From NCBI GenBank assembly GCA_022559845.1, contig CM040117.1, positions 18,500,856 through 18,564,855 of the forward strand: a stretch of 64,000 nucleotides of DNA. Direction: 5' to 3'. A program made the translations under genes and the position numbers. The notes beneath the pieces are model-generated. The model was not told the DNA's origin. It saw only the letters and a program-made list of their open reading frames with translations, and did no database searches. The stretch comes from Amorphophallus konjac. Its lineage: Eukaryota; Streptophyta; Magnoliopsida; Alismatales; Araceae. This document shows positions 33,440-46,140 of the stretch, piece after piece; positions within the stretch are counted from its first letter, which is position 1; every line of letters begins with the position of its first letter.

Positions 33440-33960
33440 TATATTTTTTATTTAGAGAGATGTTGGTTGTATGACAAAAAGTTGGAATCTTGTGAATTCA
33501 TTTTTCATTAAGCCTAATTGAATGAGATGAGATTGTCTTAGTTGAATGAGCAAGAGCTTTGTGGCCTGATCGTCTGGACTGATGTGAACAGGCAGAGCCT
33601 CTGGAGTATGTAACGGATGTGCACTAGGCCGCTACAAAGAAACGACGGTCTGACGATGGGCCGTCAGAATGGAAGCACGAAGAACCCTGTTCTCTGAGGG
33701 ATGTAACGGTCCAGACTCAGGCCGTTAGAGTAAGTAACGGTCCTAACCCTGGCCGTTAGAATGATGGCTGCTGAAAGAAAGAAAGCTTATGCGAGAAGAG
33801 GAGTGACTGTGGGGATATGACCGTTAGACGACTGTAGCGGTCTGGTGATGACGCGTTACAGCCTTTGAATCTGCATAATTTGTGAGCTTCTCACTCTGAT
33901 CTTGATCCTGTGTTCTGCGCACACTTTAAACATGAAACAAGTTAGATCTGCTCTTCGACT

Positions 33961-34022
33961 CAACCCCTTGCCTTGAAACAAGTTAGATAATGACCGTTTC
34001 TCAATATTTGGTCAAGGGGTGG
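33961..34022. terminator. Stem-loop of element A matching that of B
   Basis: ACCCCTTG (33963-33970) pairs with CAAGGGGT (34013-34020). The flanks are similar to the B stem-loop at 23408-23474 when read in element orientation (CCCCTTGACCA and AAGG). Confidence 0.5.
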
Positions 34023-34079
34023 AGCCTTGTTAATATAGGCGGAAAACATAATAGAAATAATGCAATGCATGCAAATGCA

Positions 34080-34320
34080 TATGATGGTGTTTTTCGGGGG
34101 TTTTGGAGAATATCTGATTTTTGTGAGACTTTTGAAAATATTTGATTTGTTTGGGTTTTGAAAATATTTGATGTTTTTGGATTTTGGAAATATTCCAATT
34201 TTTTTTTGGGTTTTGGAAACGATTAAATTTGTTTGGATTTTGGGAGATATTAAGTTTTTTTTTGGATTTTGAAAATATTTAATAATTTTTTTTGGATTTT
34301 GGGAAAACCAATGTTTCCCC
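34080..34320 (-). repeat. T-rich minisatellite in the spacer of A
   Basis: Variants of a ~25-35-base unit, GGATTTTGRAAATATTTGAT with T runs, repeat about eight times. It is diverged and has no coding potential. Confidence 0.65.
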
Positions 34321-35066
34321 AGCAGCGTGAGCCCTTCCTTGTTGATATCGAGCCCGGGGGTGGGTGTGAGAGAAGGTGACGACCCCTGGCCAAGGTCCAA
34401 TTGTCATGACGGTGTTTCTGCCAGGGCCATACCCAGGGTACTAATCTTGGTCCTAAAAGAAAAAACAGAATACGGGGGTAAGCTTTAGGCCAGATATAGA
34501 AGTTTTTAAGACTTGATTTCCTTTCCGTTCAACCCTTTAGAGACTTGGTCTGTTGTGCCGGGGCTTTGAGTCCGTCATCGAACCTTAATCCACCCTAGGC
34601 ATGTATGCGATCGGGCTCATAACGTCCCGCGGGGAACTGTACTGCCACTCTTGTCATGCCTAGCTTTTCTTGCTTTGCCTTTCTGGAGCTTTGGAATTCA
34701 TAATTCATACTATATTGACTTTGAGGTGATGCTTTTGATTTTGTCATAGAGATTTCCCCTTCGCTGTCTCTTTTGTTTCCTGTGGCGTCAGGTCATAACG
34801 GACTGCCCCTATTTGAGACCTCCTCTCGTGAGGGTGTTTGGATCGGTTATCGCCTCTTTATTCACCTCTTGTCCCTGGTTTTAGCTGAAGGAAGAAACGG
34901 ACAGGGACCTTGACTTTCCCCCCAAAGCATGGCCAAGGAGAAACGTTGTCCTTTCTCAACGTGGAAAACCTGACCAGGGACGTCGTGTAGTGTGTGATTG
35001 CCTTACTCGGGACTCCTTTAGTGACAGGAGGAACATCTTGCTGCCGGGGTAGCACATGGTTAGACC

Positions 35067-38000
35067 CTAAGGAAAGAAACGCTTAAGATACAACCCATTC
35101 CACGGGTGAGAGAGCTCCTCACCTTCCGCATTTACTAAACGATAAGCATTTCCTGGATAAGCTTCTTTTACGACAAACGGCCCTTCCCAATTAGGTTGTA
35201 ATTTAGACCTAGGACCTGCAGACCGAATGAATTTTCGCTTCAAAACCATATCACCTTTTTAAAATTTACGTTCGATTACCTTCTTTTGAAAATAACGCGA
35301 AACCCTCTTTTGATAAACGGATACATGATCGGTCGCATTCATCCTCTTCTCATCTAAGAGTTCCAACTGAACCAGCAACGCCTCTCGACGTTCATCGAGA
35401 TTAAGTTCCTTATCAAGCTGCGCTCTAAGGGAAGGGATCAGGATCTCATATGGGAGCACCGCCTCCATCCCGTAGGTAAGAGAATAGGGAGTTTGTCCCG
35501 TAGGGGTACGGACGGAGGTGCGGTAAGCCCACAGAGCTTCCACTAATCTTTCTGGCCAATCAGAAAACTTATGAGCTTCACATGTTTTCTTGATGATTTT
35601 AAGAAGGGTTTTATTAGTGGCCTCGGCTTGACCGTTGCCTTGAGGATAATATGAAGATGAATGATGCAATGCAATATTAAACTTCTTACATAGGTCCTTT
35701 AGCTCTTGAGAAACGAACTGGGGTCCGTTGTCGGTGATGATGCTGCTTGGTACTCCGAATCGTGAGATGATATTCTTCATAATAAAGCGGCACACCGTTG
35801 TAGCTTTGATCTCTGCATACGCCTCGACTTCAGCCCACTTGGTGAAGTACTCAGTGGCGATAAGGATAAAGGATTTCTGCTTGATCTGGGAATTAGGATC
35901 ACCGAGCGGGCCGACAACGTCAAAGGCCCACATAGAGAATGGCCAAGGAGCGGTCATAGGATGGAGAGACGAAGCTGGAGAATGAATTTTATCAGCATGG
36001 AGTTGGCACTTAAGACACCTCCGGACATAGAGGGAGCAATCTTCCTCTAGAGTGGGCCAATAGTAGCCCTGCCTCAGGATTTTCTTCGCTAGAGCCTGGC
36101 CATTGACATGATCCCCACACTCATTAGAATGGGCTACTTCAGCCACCTTCCAAGCTTCAATATCATCTAAACATCTCATGAGCATCCCATTAGTAGCACG
36201 CCTGTACAGTTCTCCTGCGACGATAGTATACCTTGCGGCGGCTCTTCTGATTGACTTGCGTTGCTCAGCAGTTGCCCCTTCTGGGAACAATCCCTCCTTA
36301 CAAAACAACTCGATTTCATGATACCAAGGCAATTCTTCTTCGTCCAGGATCTCTTCTAGCTCTGTTAAAGATACTTCCTTAAGATCTTCCTTCTCAGCTC
36401 TTGTCTCTACAGATTTCCTAAGATTGATGAACCAAGGGTCCTGAAGAGAGGGTGCGTTCAATCTCTGAACGACGATAGTCTCAGTGCTCCGACTGAGAGG
36501 GAAAGATAGGGAAGAAGCAAGGGATGCCAGAGCATCAGCTAGAATGTTCTGAGAACGGGGAGTATGGATATAGATCAGCTTACGGAATTGCCTGGCAAGG
36601 AGCATGACCAGATCTTGATAAGGCTTGAGGTTGGGGTCATGAGTATGGTAAGTGGTCAGAACTTGCCGTAGGACGAGTTGAGAATCTCCTATAATGTTTA
36701 AACAGCGCTCGCCTAGGAGATAGGCATGCTTCAATCCGGCCAGGAGAGCCTCATATTCAGCGATGTTGTTGGTAGCAGGAAATCGAAGTTGATAAGCAAA
36801 GGGAATGGTCACCCCTTCTGGAGTAAGCAGAACAGCACCGATCCCTCGGCCTTGAGAATTGAGCGCACTGTCGAAGTGCAGAGTCCAAAAGGGGTGATGA
36901 GAGATAACAGAAAGATGCTCATCAGGGAAATCGTCCTGGATGGAATCGGTATGAGGAACGGGGAGATGAGCTTGATGCTCAACAATGGCATATCCTTTGA
37001 CCGCCTTCTGAACAACAAAGGTGATGTCGAATTGAGAGAGGAAGCTTTGCCAGCGAGCTAACCTACTAGAAAGGACGGGTTTTTCTAAGAGATAGCGAAT
37101 CGGGTCCATTCTAGAGATCAACCTAACTGGGTGGGCAAGAAAATAGTGTTTAAGCTTCTGAGCTACCCACACTAAGGCGGCACAAGTTTTCTCCATAGCG
37201 GTGTATCTGGACTCTGTTGGATTCAATAACCGAGAGAGGTAATACGCAGCCCACTCTTTTCCTTCATCATCCACTTGTGCTAAGACCGCCCCTAGGGAGT
37301 CCTCAATGACCGAGATATATAGGATTAGGGGTTTCCCAGGGACAGGAGGTTGCAAAACCGGGGGGTTGGATAGATATTCCTTCAAGTCCTCGTAGGCCTT
37401 TTGACAATCTTCATTCCATTCAAACTTAACCCCCGCCTTAAGCAATTCATAAAATGGACGGCACCTTTGAGAATGTTGGGATATGAACCTTCTAATGAAT
37501 TGCAATCTACCGATCAATCCTCGATGTTTCGTAATATTCTTAGGCGGAGGCATATCCATGACGGCCTGTGCTTTGTTAGGATCAATCTGGATCCCCCGTT
37601 TGCTCACTATAAAGCCTAGCAGCTTCCCTAAGGAGACTCCGAATACACACTTCCTCGGATTCATCTTAAGCTTGTACTCCCTGGCTCTTTGCAATACTTT
37701 AGCCAGAATAGAGGGGTGCTCCTCTTTGGTTCTTGACTTCACCAGAATGTCATCCACGTAAGCTTCCATATAGATGTGCATCATGTCGTGGAAGATGGCC
37801 ATCATCGCCCTTTGATAGGTGGCGCCCGCGTTCTTCAGACCGAACGGCATAACCACATAACAGTATGTACCCCAGGGCGTGGTGAAGGAAGTTTTCTCTT
37901 GATCTTCGGGAGCGAGACGGATTTGATTGTAGCCCGAATATCCATCCATGAATGATAGAGCTTCATACCCAGCGGTGTTGTCTACTAGGACGTCTATATG

Positions 38001-38903
38001 AGGCAGCGGGAAATCATCCTTAGGACAGGCTTTGTTAAGATCCCTGAAATCGATGCAAATACGCACTTTTCCATCCTTCTTGATAACAGGGACTATGTTT
38101 GCCACACACTGAGGATATAGAACAACTCTGATGAATCTGGCCTTATATAACTTGTCGACTTCTTCCTTGATCCTCAAGGCCATGTGGGGGTGAAATCTTC
38201 TTGACCGTTGTTTGACAGGTGTTGCCCCTGGTTTAAGCACGAGTCGATGTTCCACTAAAGAGGGGTCAAGACCTGGCATGTCCTCATAAGACCAGGAGAA
38301 GGAATCGCTATACTCTTTTAGAACTTTGATCAAGTCTTCTTCTACTCGTGGAGGGAGATTAGCAGCAATAATGACAGGCCTTGGATCTTCTTCAGTCCCC
38401 AAGTCGATTTCCTTTGTAGGTTCATCCACTGCTGATGACGGCTCATCGAATTTCTTAAGTCCTTGCGCGTACAGATCAGCAGTGTCATCTACGTCACTGT
38501 CCTCATTAACCATATCTTTTTCACCTAGGATTTCATAGACGCCGAGTCCGTCATCGCCCCACGCCCCTTCTATTTCTTCTCCATCCTCAATCGTAATTGC
38601 CGTAGCAACAAATTCCGGACATTTTAAAAGGGCATGACAACGCTGAGCTAGGTCTTGCAAGAACCTATCAAGATCAGATTTGGGAGGATGCACAAGCGGG
38701 CGCGGCTCAGAGGAGGAAGGGTTGGATGATCTAGAACAAGACCCTACTTCTTTAGACCTAACTAATTCTACTTCCCTAGACTCGATAGACCCTAATCCTA
38801 ACCTAGGAGAAAGGAGATCTAGTGAAAGGGAAGGGGCAGGGGACTCGTGCCCCTGGGACGAGGATGAAGACAGGGTAGCATAATCTTCCACTAAAATCTC
38901 CAT
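35067..38903 (-). pseudogene. Element A pol: RT, RNase H, second RNase H, integrase; one stop
   Basis: The frame runs 38903 to 35067 with a single TAA at 35261-35259. RT has YVDD (37760-37749). The native RNase H is degraded (LYISVIEDSLGAVLAQ). The second RNase H has HFDSALNSQGRG, NIAEYEALLAG and GDSQL. Integrase has RRCLKCQ, AFDVVGPLG, ITDNGPQF and GQAEATNK, and the C-terminal NWEGPFVVK lies beyond the stop. It is closely related to the B pol. It overlaps the protease/G-patch frame upstream by about 100 bases in a different phase, so either a frameshift or an indel separates gag-pro from pol. Confidence 0.9.
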
Positions 38904-40650
38904 TTTGAATTTGACGTTTTTTTTGGAGATCAGCAGAGACTATACAGCAAGATGGAGGAGGCGGGAGCTGCATAGGGAATAGCTCGGGGAAGATGCAGTC
39001 AAAGAAGGGATCGGAAGATGAGAACCACATCTCATGGAGTTGGGCGTTTGGGGGAGGAGGAGTGAATAGAGTGGACAGATCAATGGGCGGGCAGTGCCCG
39101 CAAGCGCAAGGAACAAATAGAATCTCGGGCGGATCAACGAAAGATGGATTTATCATGATAGGAGGAAGATGGGGTAAGAACTCCCATTGCTGGAAGAGAG
39201 ATTGAAAGCGGGAGGGAGACCAAGAAAAGACAATCGGCGAGCTCCCCTCCTTCCGCGGATCATCGTCTGGCCGCTTCTTCGGTCTCCATTGCATGAGCCG
39301 AACCTCTTGCTTCTTTTGGCAGTCTTCTTCACAAAACAACCCCTGTAGGGCTTGACCATAATCAAGCATATCATGTTCTGGCCTTTTTAGTGCCGGAGGA
39401 GGACTGGCAATCGGACATACTGTATTTCTCTCTAACGGAGCTGGCTGCAGAGCTAATGTGCCGGGCTGGAGAGGCCTTCGGACAAAGTGCTGACGGTAGT
39501 CCCAGGTGAGTGGCCCAGAATCACCCATCATGGATAATGCGGTTTCCTTGTAGCCAAGACCTCTCCTACCCATCCTTCTTCCCTTGGGTATGGGCTTGGT
39601 CATTCCTTGTAACTGTGCACCGAGGCCTCTCCCCGGTTGGTAGCCCAGTTTCAGTATAATGTTCCAGCCTTTTGAGTCTCGGATCTGGGGCTTCATCTTG
39701 ATATTAACTGGAGTAGTGATGGGCCTAGGAGGTGTATAAGCCCCAAGGGAAGTTTAAATCCAGCACTGATATGATGGGTCGGCTGCTTGGCCAAAGGGTA
39801 GGAAGGATCTGTTCTGAAATGGCCTTAACCGATTGCACTGTAGATAGGCTTTTGACCTTGACGACCCTCCCTTAGAAAGGGAATTTGACGCACTGATGTG
39901 CGGTGGAGGGTACGGCACCGAGCGTATCCAGCCATGGACGACCCAAGATAGCCTTGAACATAGGGTCGATGTCTAGTACATAGAATTCCACGGCCATTGT
40001 AAGGGGTCAGAGCTCTGCTTGGATAGTGACCACCCCGTGACATGCTCGCCTTGAGTTGTCATATGCTGCTATAGTGGTAGGGGTAGGTCGTAATAATTCT
40101 TCAGATATGTTGCAAGCTCGTAGGGTACTGAGTGGGCACACATTGATTGAAGCCCCTGTGTCAACCAGTGCTGCTTCAATGCTGACTTTGTTCAGGGTGA
40201 TTGTAATGTAGAGCGGCATTTTCCGAGCTTCCGGAAGTGCTAGCTCGGATTCTGAAAACGTGATTGCCGGCCCTTTGGAAATAGTTGCTAGGGCCGTTGG
40301 TAAGCTGTCGACTGCCATATCTTCGCTAACCATCACTTTTTGTAAGAAGTCCCTTAATGCATCCTGGTGAAGGGTAGACCTTTTAATCAGCTCCAGCACA
40401 TATATCTTGGTGGGTACTCGGTCCAGATGATGCAATAAGTCATACTGAGTGCCGGGCAGAGGTTCAGTTTCTTCTCGCTCGGCTGTTGGCTGAGAGGACT
40501 GGGGGTTGGAATTAGTAGGATAATTCCGATGAAATCACTTCCCGCTCCTTAGGGCGTAACTTGTAGCAGCCGCGGCATCGGTGGATAGTATGATGGGCCC
40601 TGCGGGGTGGATGAGCGGTGTAGGCTGTGTAGGGGAGATGATTTGGTGGG
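38803..40650 (-). pseudogene. Element A protease, G-patch and linker
   Basis: Downstream of the solo LTR on the minus strand the gag tail reads TSYALRSGK then a TGA. It continues to the protease with LVDTGASINV (40435-40007), more stops, then a G-patch from 39696 (SKGWNIILKLGYQPGRGLG). A proline-rich linker follows and runs into the start of pol. The right-hand target duplication of B lies at 40646-40650. Positions 39541-40650 are duplicated at 1-1109. Confidence 0.88.
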
Positions 40651-42607
40651 TGTAGACACGCCATTCCTGACGTCTCCTGAGAAAGTCTCATATTACTATA
40701 TGACGCCCCGCGACGGCTTACGCATTTCAAATCTCTTAAGTGCTTCCTTTTCTTGGGTCTTTCCCTGCCTTTTTCGGCATCCGGAATCGTCTCGTCACGG
40801 CATTCGGACGGCATCAACACCAGTCGGACGCATCAGAGGTTCCGAAACCAGGAAGGGTGTCTGCCGGGCGGCCGCCAACGCCTGAACTGAGGAGCCGGGT
40901 GGGTCTTTATGGGGGCGTCCAGGCCCCTGGACGCCCCCATACTTTTAATTTATTTTTCAAAGCCCAGAACCAAATAAAAAATAATATATTAATGGAGGCG
41001 TCCAGGCCCCTGGACGCCTCCATAAAAATAAATATAAAAAATATAAAATGTCAGCTTTGGCATAAAAATAAAACAAAAATATAAAATATATTTTCTTGGA
41101 GGCGTCCAGGACCCTGGACGCCTCCATCAACTCCCTCACGGGCGCCGCCCACCGAACGACGGTTTGTCGTGTGTGAAAAAAGCCAAATTATGGAGACGTC
41201 CAGCCAGCTGGACGCGCCCATTTCTGAATCACGAGGTGCCGCTCACAAAACCACGCGTTATGCCAAACCGCGTGCGGCCGTCGGTGGTGTTCGGTGGACC
41301 TGTTGGAGGCGTCCGGGGCCCTGGACGCCTCCACAAAAATATTCTGAAAAAATGAATAAAAATAGAATAAAATATCTTTTTTACCCTGATGGAGGTGTCC
41401 AGGGTCCTGGACGCCTCCACCCTCCGGAGCCCTATAAATAGAGGCCCACCCCCTCAGTTCTGCAAAAGTTTCTAAGAGATCCGATAGGCTACCGGAGCCC
41501 AGAGGCTACCGGAGTCATTTCTAACCCGTGGGGTCTTTTGTAGGTGGAGGTTCTGTCGGCTTCTCGGGTGCCCACACTCGTGAGAGGAAGGTCGTCTTCA
41601 TCCACCACGCTTCCACGTCGTCCCTACGTTGCCGTAGCTTCACCGGATCTCGCCCTCGGCTCATCCAATAAGCCTTTTCTTCCCCTTTTTCTCCATAGTT
41701 CTTTACATTCATCATACTACATCCTCTATCTCCCTACATAAGGGCGCCGTCTCTTGCAGACTTCTTGCATTCATCATCGCATTTTCCTCCTACTCGAGTC
41801 CGAGAGGGGTTTAAAATCACACCAACCAGGTGTGTGTCAGGTCACGATCTCGTTACTTTTATTGTAAGGAATTGTTACTACACTGCCATTTTCTAATTCC
41901 GTTCGTTTATTGTCTACTATTTTGCAAGGGTAACCAAGGAAAGCCCTCTCCGTCGGCCGGCTGAAGGGGGAGGAAGAAGCAACCCGCCATCTCCCGCTCT
42001 TGAGGTAGGCGTGATCACTTTCTTTATTTTGGGGTCTTTTGGCCCCTGGCGATCACATCTTGTTCTCGAGGCCGCGGCGAGTCATTTCCCCAATGACCGT
42101 TTAAATTCCCGTTCTTATATTCTCTTTATATTGTGTTATATTCTACTCATATTCTCGAGGCCGCGGCGAGTCACTTCCCCAATGGCCGTTTAAATTCCCG
42201 TTCTTATATGTTATATTCTTATCTATTCATATTCTCGAGGCCGCGGCGAGTCACTTCCCCAATGGCCGTTTAAATTCCCGCTCTTATATTCTCTTTATAT
42301 TTTGCTATATTCTTATCTGCTCATACTCTCGAGGCCGCGGCGAGTCACTTCCCCAATGGCCGTTTCAATTCTTGCTATTTAATTTCTGCACCATTCCCGT
42401 CCCCCCAAGGCCGCGGCGAGTCACTTCCCGCTATGGCCGTTTAACCCCCATATCTTGCTATATTACATTTGTCCCGCTCGCCCCGCCGGAGCAATCTCCC
42501 GTGGTGGCCCCTTCCCTCTTCTCTTATTTCTGTGTTGCAACAAACAAAAGAGGAGCCCACGCGCTCCGCGTCTTCTTTGCTCCCCGAACCGCGTGACGTC
42601 GCTCACA
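40651..42607 (+). mobile_element. Solo LTR of element B, with 5-base duplication
   Basis: A complete 1957-bp LTR (TGTAGACACG...GTCGCTCACA) is flanked by GTGGG at 40646-40650 and 42608-42612 and splits the gag-pro region of A. Its left part carries variants of the 5' LTR (for example GCAAAAGTTTCTAAG) and its right part variants of the 3' LTR (GGCGTGATCACT, five GC-rich units, TTGTCCCGCTCG). That mosaic is the mark of LTR-LTR recombination. Palindromes are at 40908-41419 and the TATA box at 41433-41440. Confidence 0.95.
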
Positions 42608-45069
42608 GTGGGGTGTGAGGTTAGTGATGGTGGTGAGTTGTGGTGAGCGGATGATGGGTGAAGGATTGATGGGAGGCGGGATGGTGATGGTGGATGGTAC
42701 GGATGGAGGGAGTGTTGGTGGAGGAGTCAAGACAGGTGATAGGTTAGGCGATGGCGTGATGATGGTAGCAGAGGCAAGTGGCGCAGGGTATGACGGAGTG
42801 GTGGGTGGTAGCGAATTTGTCGGAGCGGGTGTAAATGGGAGGACAAGGGGAGAGGGTATTGGGTGTGAAGGAAGGACGAAGGAGGGGGTAAGAGGATTGC
42901 GGTTGTTGTGGTGGAGGGCCATGACTTGCGGTGTGGCGCCATCATCATCAAAAGACCACTCGGCACTAGGGGCCGGAGGTTGAACTACGTTCACTTGAGC
43001 CGGGGCCGGCGGCTGCGGTTGCTGTGGAGCGGGCGGATGATTTGGCATCGGATTTTGATGGATCCCCAGATCCTGAGCCTGTTGTAGTTGCTGTTGTGGT
43101 AGTGGCTGCTGTGGTTGCGGTGCTTGTTGCTGCTGTACTTGCTGCCTTGGCGGCTGCCTTCTTTTCTCTTTGATTTCAACAATGGCCCGATGCATCTCGG
43201 CCCAATCGATTCTCTGCCCTTCATGGAGATCGTATACCAGATCTCGGAACAGATAACATCCTTCGATAGTGTGGCCTGGCTGCCTATGGACCATGCAATA
43301 TTTCGTTTGATCAACGGCTGGGTTCCAGTTAGGCCGTTCTGGAGGAAGTTGAATTGCATTCGCCGACATAAGAGCCGAGAAGATATCCGTGAGGGTCTCT
43401 GGCAATGGAGGATATTGTGCCCTCTTGGGAGCCGGACGCTTGTTGTTCGGATTATTGTTATAGCCGTTGGGTGGAGGGACATTGTGGTATTGTGGAGGTG
43501 GTGGTTGTTGTTGTGGAGCGATAAAGGCGTTTTGTGGAATGGTGAAGGCAGGCGGAGGGTTTTGTGGAGTGGCTTGAAAGTTCTGTGAAGCGGGATTTTG
43601 TGGAGTGCGGGGGTTTTCGGGGAAGCGGAATGGTGCGGCTTGGAATGGAAAGGCAACGGCTTGTACCTGTTCGTTTGTCTGGACCCCCTCGGTAACCGGC
43701 CCTTGTGGTTTCTTGTGATATTTGGGCTTTTGGTTTTCAAATAGGGCGTGTATGGGAGAATCCTTGAACTGGGTTTGTATGAAGCGCGTTCGGCTGTAGA
43801 GTTGATGCATGTTAGCTATATCATTCATTGCCAGGATGTTCCTGAAGGTCGGGGTAGCATTTGAAATGAGCAGCTTGACCTTCTCTTCCTCCGGAATGTG
43901 GCCAGGCACTCTCGCAGCCATCTGTCTCCACCTGTCTGCATAAGTGGCGAACTCCTCATCTGGCTTCATCTTCTCGGCTACTAGATCTGTAAATGAGTAT
44001 TCCGGGCCGACCCTGTCTTGGAACTGCTGGATAAATTTGTCCTTTACTACTTTGAAACTTTCAGCTTCTTCTGGCGGCAAAGAGTAAACCACTCCAGAGC
44101 AACACCATCCAAAGATCGGCGGAATAAGTACGCCATAAGGCGATCATCATATTGGAACTGCGCCGACTCATATAAAAAATCCCTCACATGAATGAAGGGA
44201 TTGCCGTTCCCGTCGTACTTGCGATAGCTGGGGAGCTCTGATTGCGGAGGGAACCGAATGTTCTGAAAGCTCGGGACAGGAACATATGCCAAAGATTGTG
44301 GGCGAACCCGCTTCTGGAGGAAATCGAGTTGTTGCTGCATGGTGGCCCATTTATCAAGCAAGTCTTGCTCTCGGGAGGGAGCAGGGGTAGTGAAGGACGC
44401 TGATTGAATTTGGGGAGCAGATGGAACGATTGTGGCAGAAGGTGGAAGCCCATAGGCAGGAGTGGAGGAATAAACAGTGGAGATGGGGGGCCCATAAGAA
44501 GGATATTGGGCCTGAGACTAGCCCAGATTAGAATGGGCTTGAGCCACTCCCTGCTGAGGGCGCAAGAAATCTGAAGGGCCCATGAGGACTTGCGGGGCCA
44601 TCGGGCCCGATGTATGATGATCCACCTGAGCAAAGGAAGGGACTGGTGATTTCCCTTTATCAAAAGATTGATAGGCTGAGTTGGAAGATTGGCCCGTCTC
44701 CATGCCTGTGAAAGTGATGGTCCGAGGTTGGACCGGGGTGAGATCAATCGGAGTGGGCTGGACAGAGGGCCCACTAATTCTAGATGGATCGATAGGAGGG
44801 TCGGATTTAGAAGGAGATGCGTTGGACCCTTGCATGGCCTGATAAAGAACTTGAAGTTGGGTCGGATCCAATTGGGCCATCATCTGAAGAATGGAGCCCG
44901 CGGAAGGAGTGGAGAGAGAAGGGGTAGCTTGACCCCCTTCCATAGAAGCGGAGGATAGAAGAGGGGTAGTCCCCTCTCCAGAAGAAAAGGTGATAACCCT
45001 AGGAGGGTTTTCAAGGAGCCCTTGGGGAAGGGAGTCCTCTTGGGAATGGGGAGGATTGAACGATGCCAT
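42608..45069 (-). pseudogene. Element A gag, one stop and one frameshift
   Basis: The likely start is MASFNPPHSQ at 45069. The protein has a Pro/Ser/Gln-rich N-terminal region, then a capsid block AYLFRRSLDGVALEWF, a CHHC knuckle YCMVHRQPGHTIEGC (around 43250-43300), and a long Gln/Pro-rich linker cut at 42612 by the solo LTR. A TAG lies at 44520-44518. A one-base deletion near 44080 shifts the frame just after the EWF motif, as shown by the B gag, which continues in frame at the same place. Gag would form the virus-like particle and bind RNA. Confidence 0.88.
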
Positions 45070-46112
45070 GGCGGACTCGAAGAGAGGATTGGAATAGAAT
45101 GTGAAAAAGGAATTGACTTGAGGAGATGGTTCGAACGGACGAAAACAGCTCCACATGCAACGAACAACCTTGACGATGCAAACAATCAACACAAACAATC
45201 ACACAATGAGCAACCAAACTCGGACATTTTAACAAAAGATGTAAGTGATAAAAGATGAAGACACCCCAAGTCAACCAAGTTGTTTAAGATGATGCAGCAA
45301 GATTCTTGTGATTTCTCCTTCGAAACTTTAGTGAATTGATTGAAATGTGCTCTCAACAATGGGTTCCTAACAGGAGATGGGTATGGGGCTTGTCTTGACT
45401 CTAAGTGTAATCACTCCTTCACTTATGCAACCCTAGACACGGGGAGGGAAAGGTACAACCAGCCCGGCGTCTGTGTGGGAATCCACGGCTCGCGGGGACT
45501 TATGGAGGTCACTGGTGTGATTTCCTAGTCGGCCCCAAGGAATATGGAGACGAGAGGTCCTCACAACAAGGTAGGAGAATGCAATCTAAGATATGAACGT
45601 ATGAATGCCCCTATGTGCACCGGAGTGCATGCAAAGTCTAGCCTACGATCTAACAAACAATGATGCATGCAATGATATGGAGATATGAAACAAAGCAAGG
45701 AGGAAGTCAAGTATCACCCAAGCAAAGAGTCACAGCAGAAACTGCGGAAATAAATACACCTCGGATGCGTACCTGTCTGGAGTATAACGGTCGAGGGACC
45801 CTGCGTCAGAATAAAATAACGGTCGAAGACCAGACCGCTAGAAGTAATGTAACGCAGGGAGGTAGGATCGTCAAATGAGCCAGAGAGCCAAAATCAACCT
45901 TAAGTAACAGGAAAAGACCGTGAAAACTCTCGCAACAGAACAGATGTGACGGTCTAATGACCCTGCGTCAGAGGACTCCAACGCAGGGACACAGGGCCGT
46001 CAGAACGCTCAGAAAACTAGGATCAATAGGACGTAAGAGGAAAACGGGAGGGGAACAACACAAGAGATGATGGCAGGTTTAACAGGAATAAAAAGCACGA
46101 TTGGCACAAGCT
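45070..46112 (-). other. 5' leader of element A with hairpin-type repeats
   Basis: This is untranslated leader of about 1 kb. Between 45780 and 46010 are repeated TAACGGTC / GACCG and CTGCGTCAG / CAACGCAG pairs like those in the A LTR. I see no supported gene. Confidence 0.7.
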
Positions 46113-46130
46113 GTCCCACCGTGATCGCCA
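46113..46130 (-). other. Primer binding site of element A
   Basis: The minus strand reads TGGCGATCACGGTGGGAC, identical to the core of the B primer site, ten bases inside the LTR end. Confidence 0.85.
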
Positions 46131-46140
46131 AAAAATTATC

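Larger units (their letters stand above)
33440..35066 (-). other. Non-coding spacer between pol and accessory gene of element A
   Basis: No gene is supported. It contains a cluster of TAACGG/CCGTTA inverted pairs (33600-33850; for example TAACGGTCC at 33735-33743 facing GGCCGTTA at 33751-33758). It also holds the stem-loop at 33961-34022 and a minisatellite of GGATTTTG/AAATATTT units at about 34080-34320. Confidence 0.7.

Noticed and set aside
33560..33870. A remnant of the A 3' LTR, because of shared TAACGG hairpins
   Set aside because: It lies between pol and the accessory gene, has no TG...CA end, and no longer stretch matches the 5' LTR; only the hairpin type is shared.
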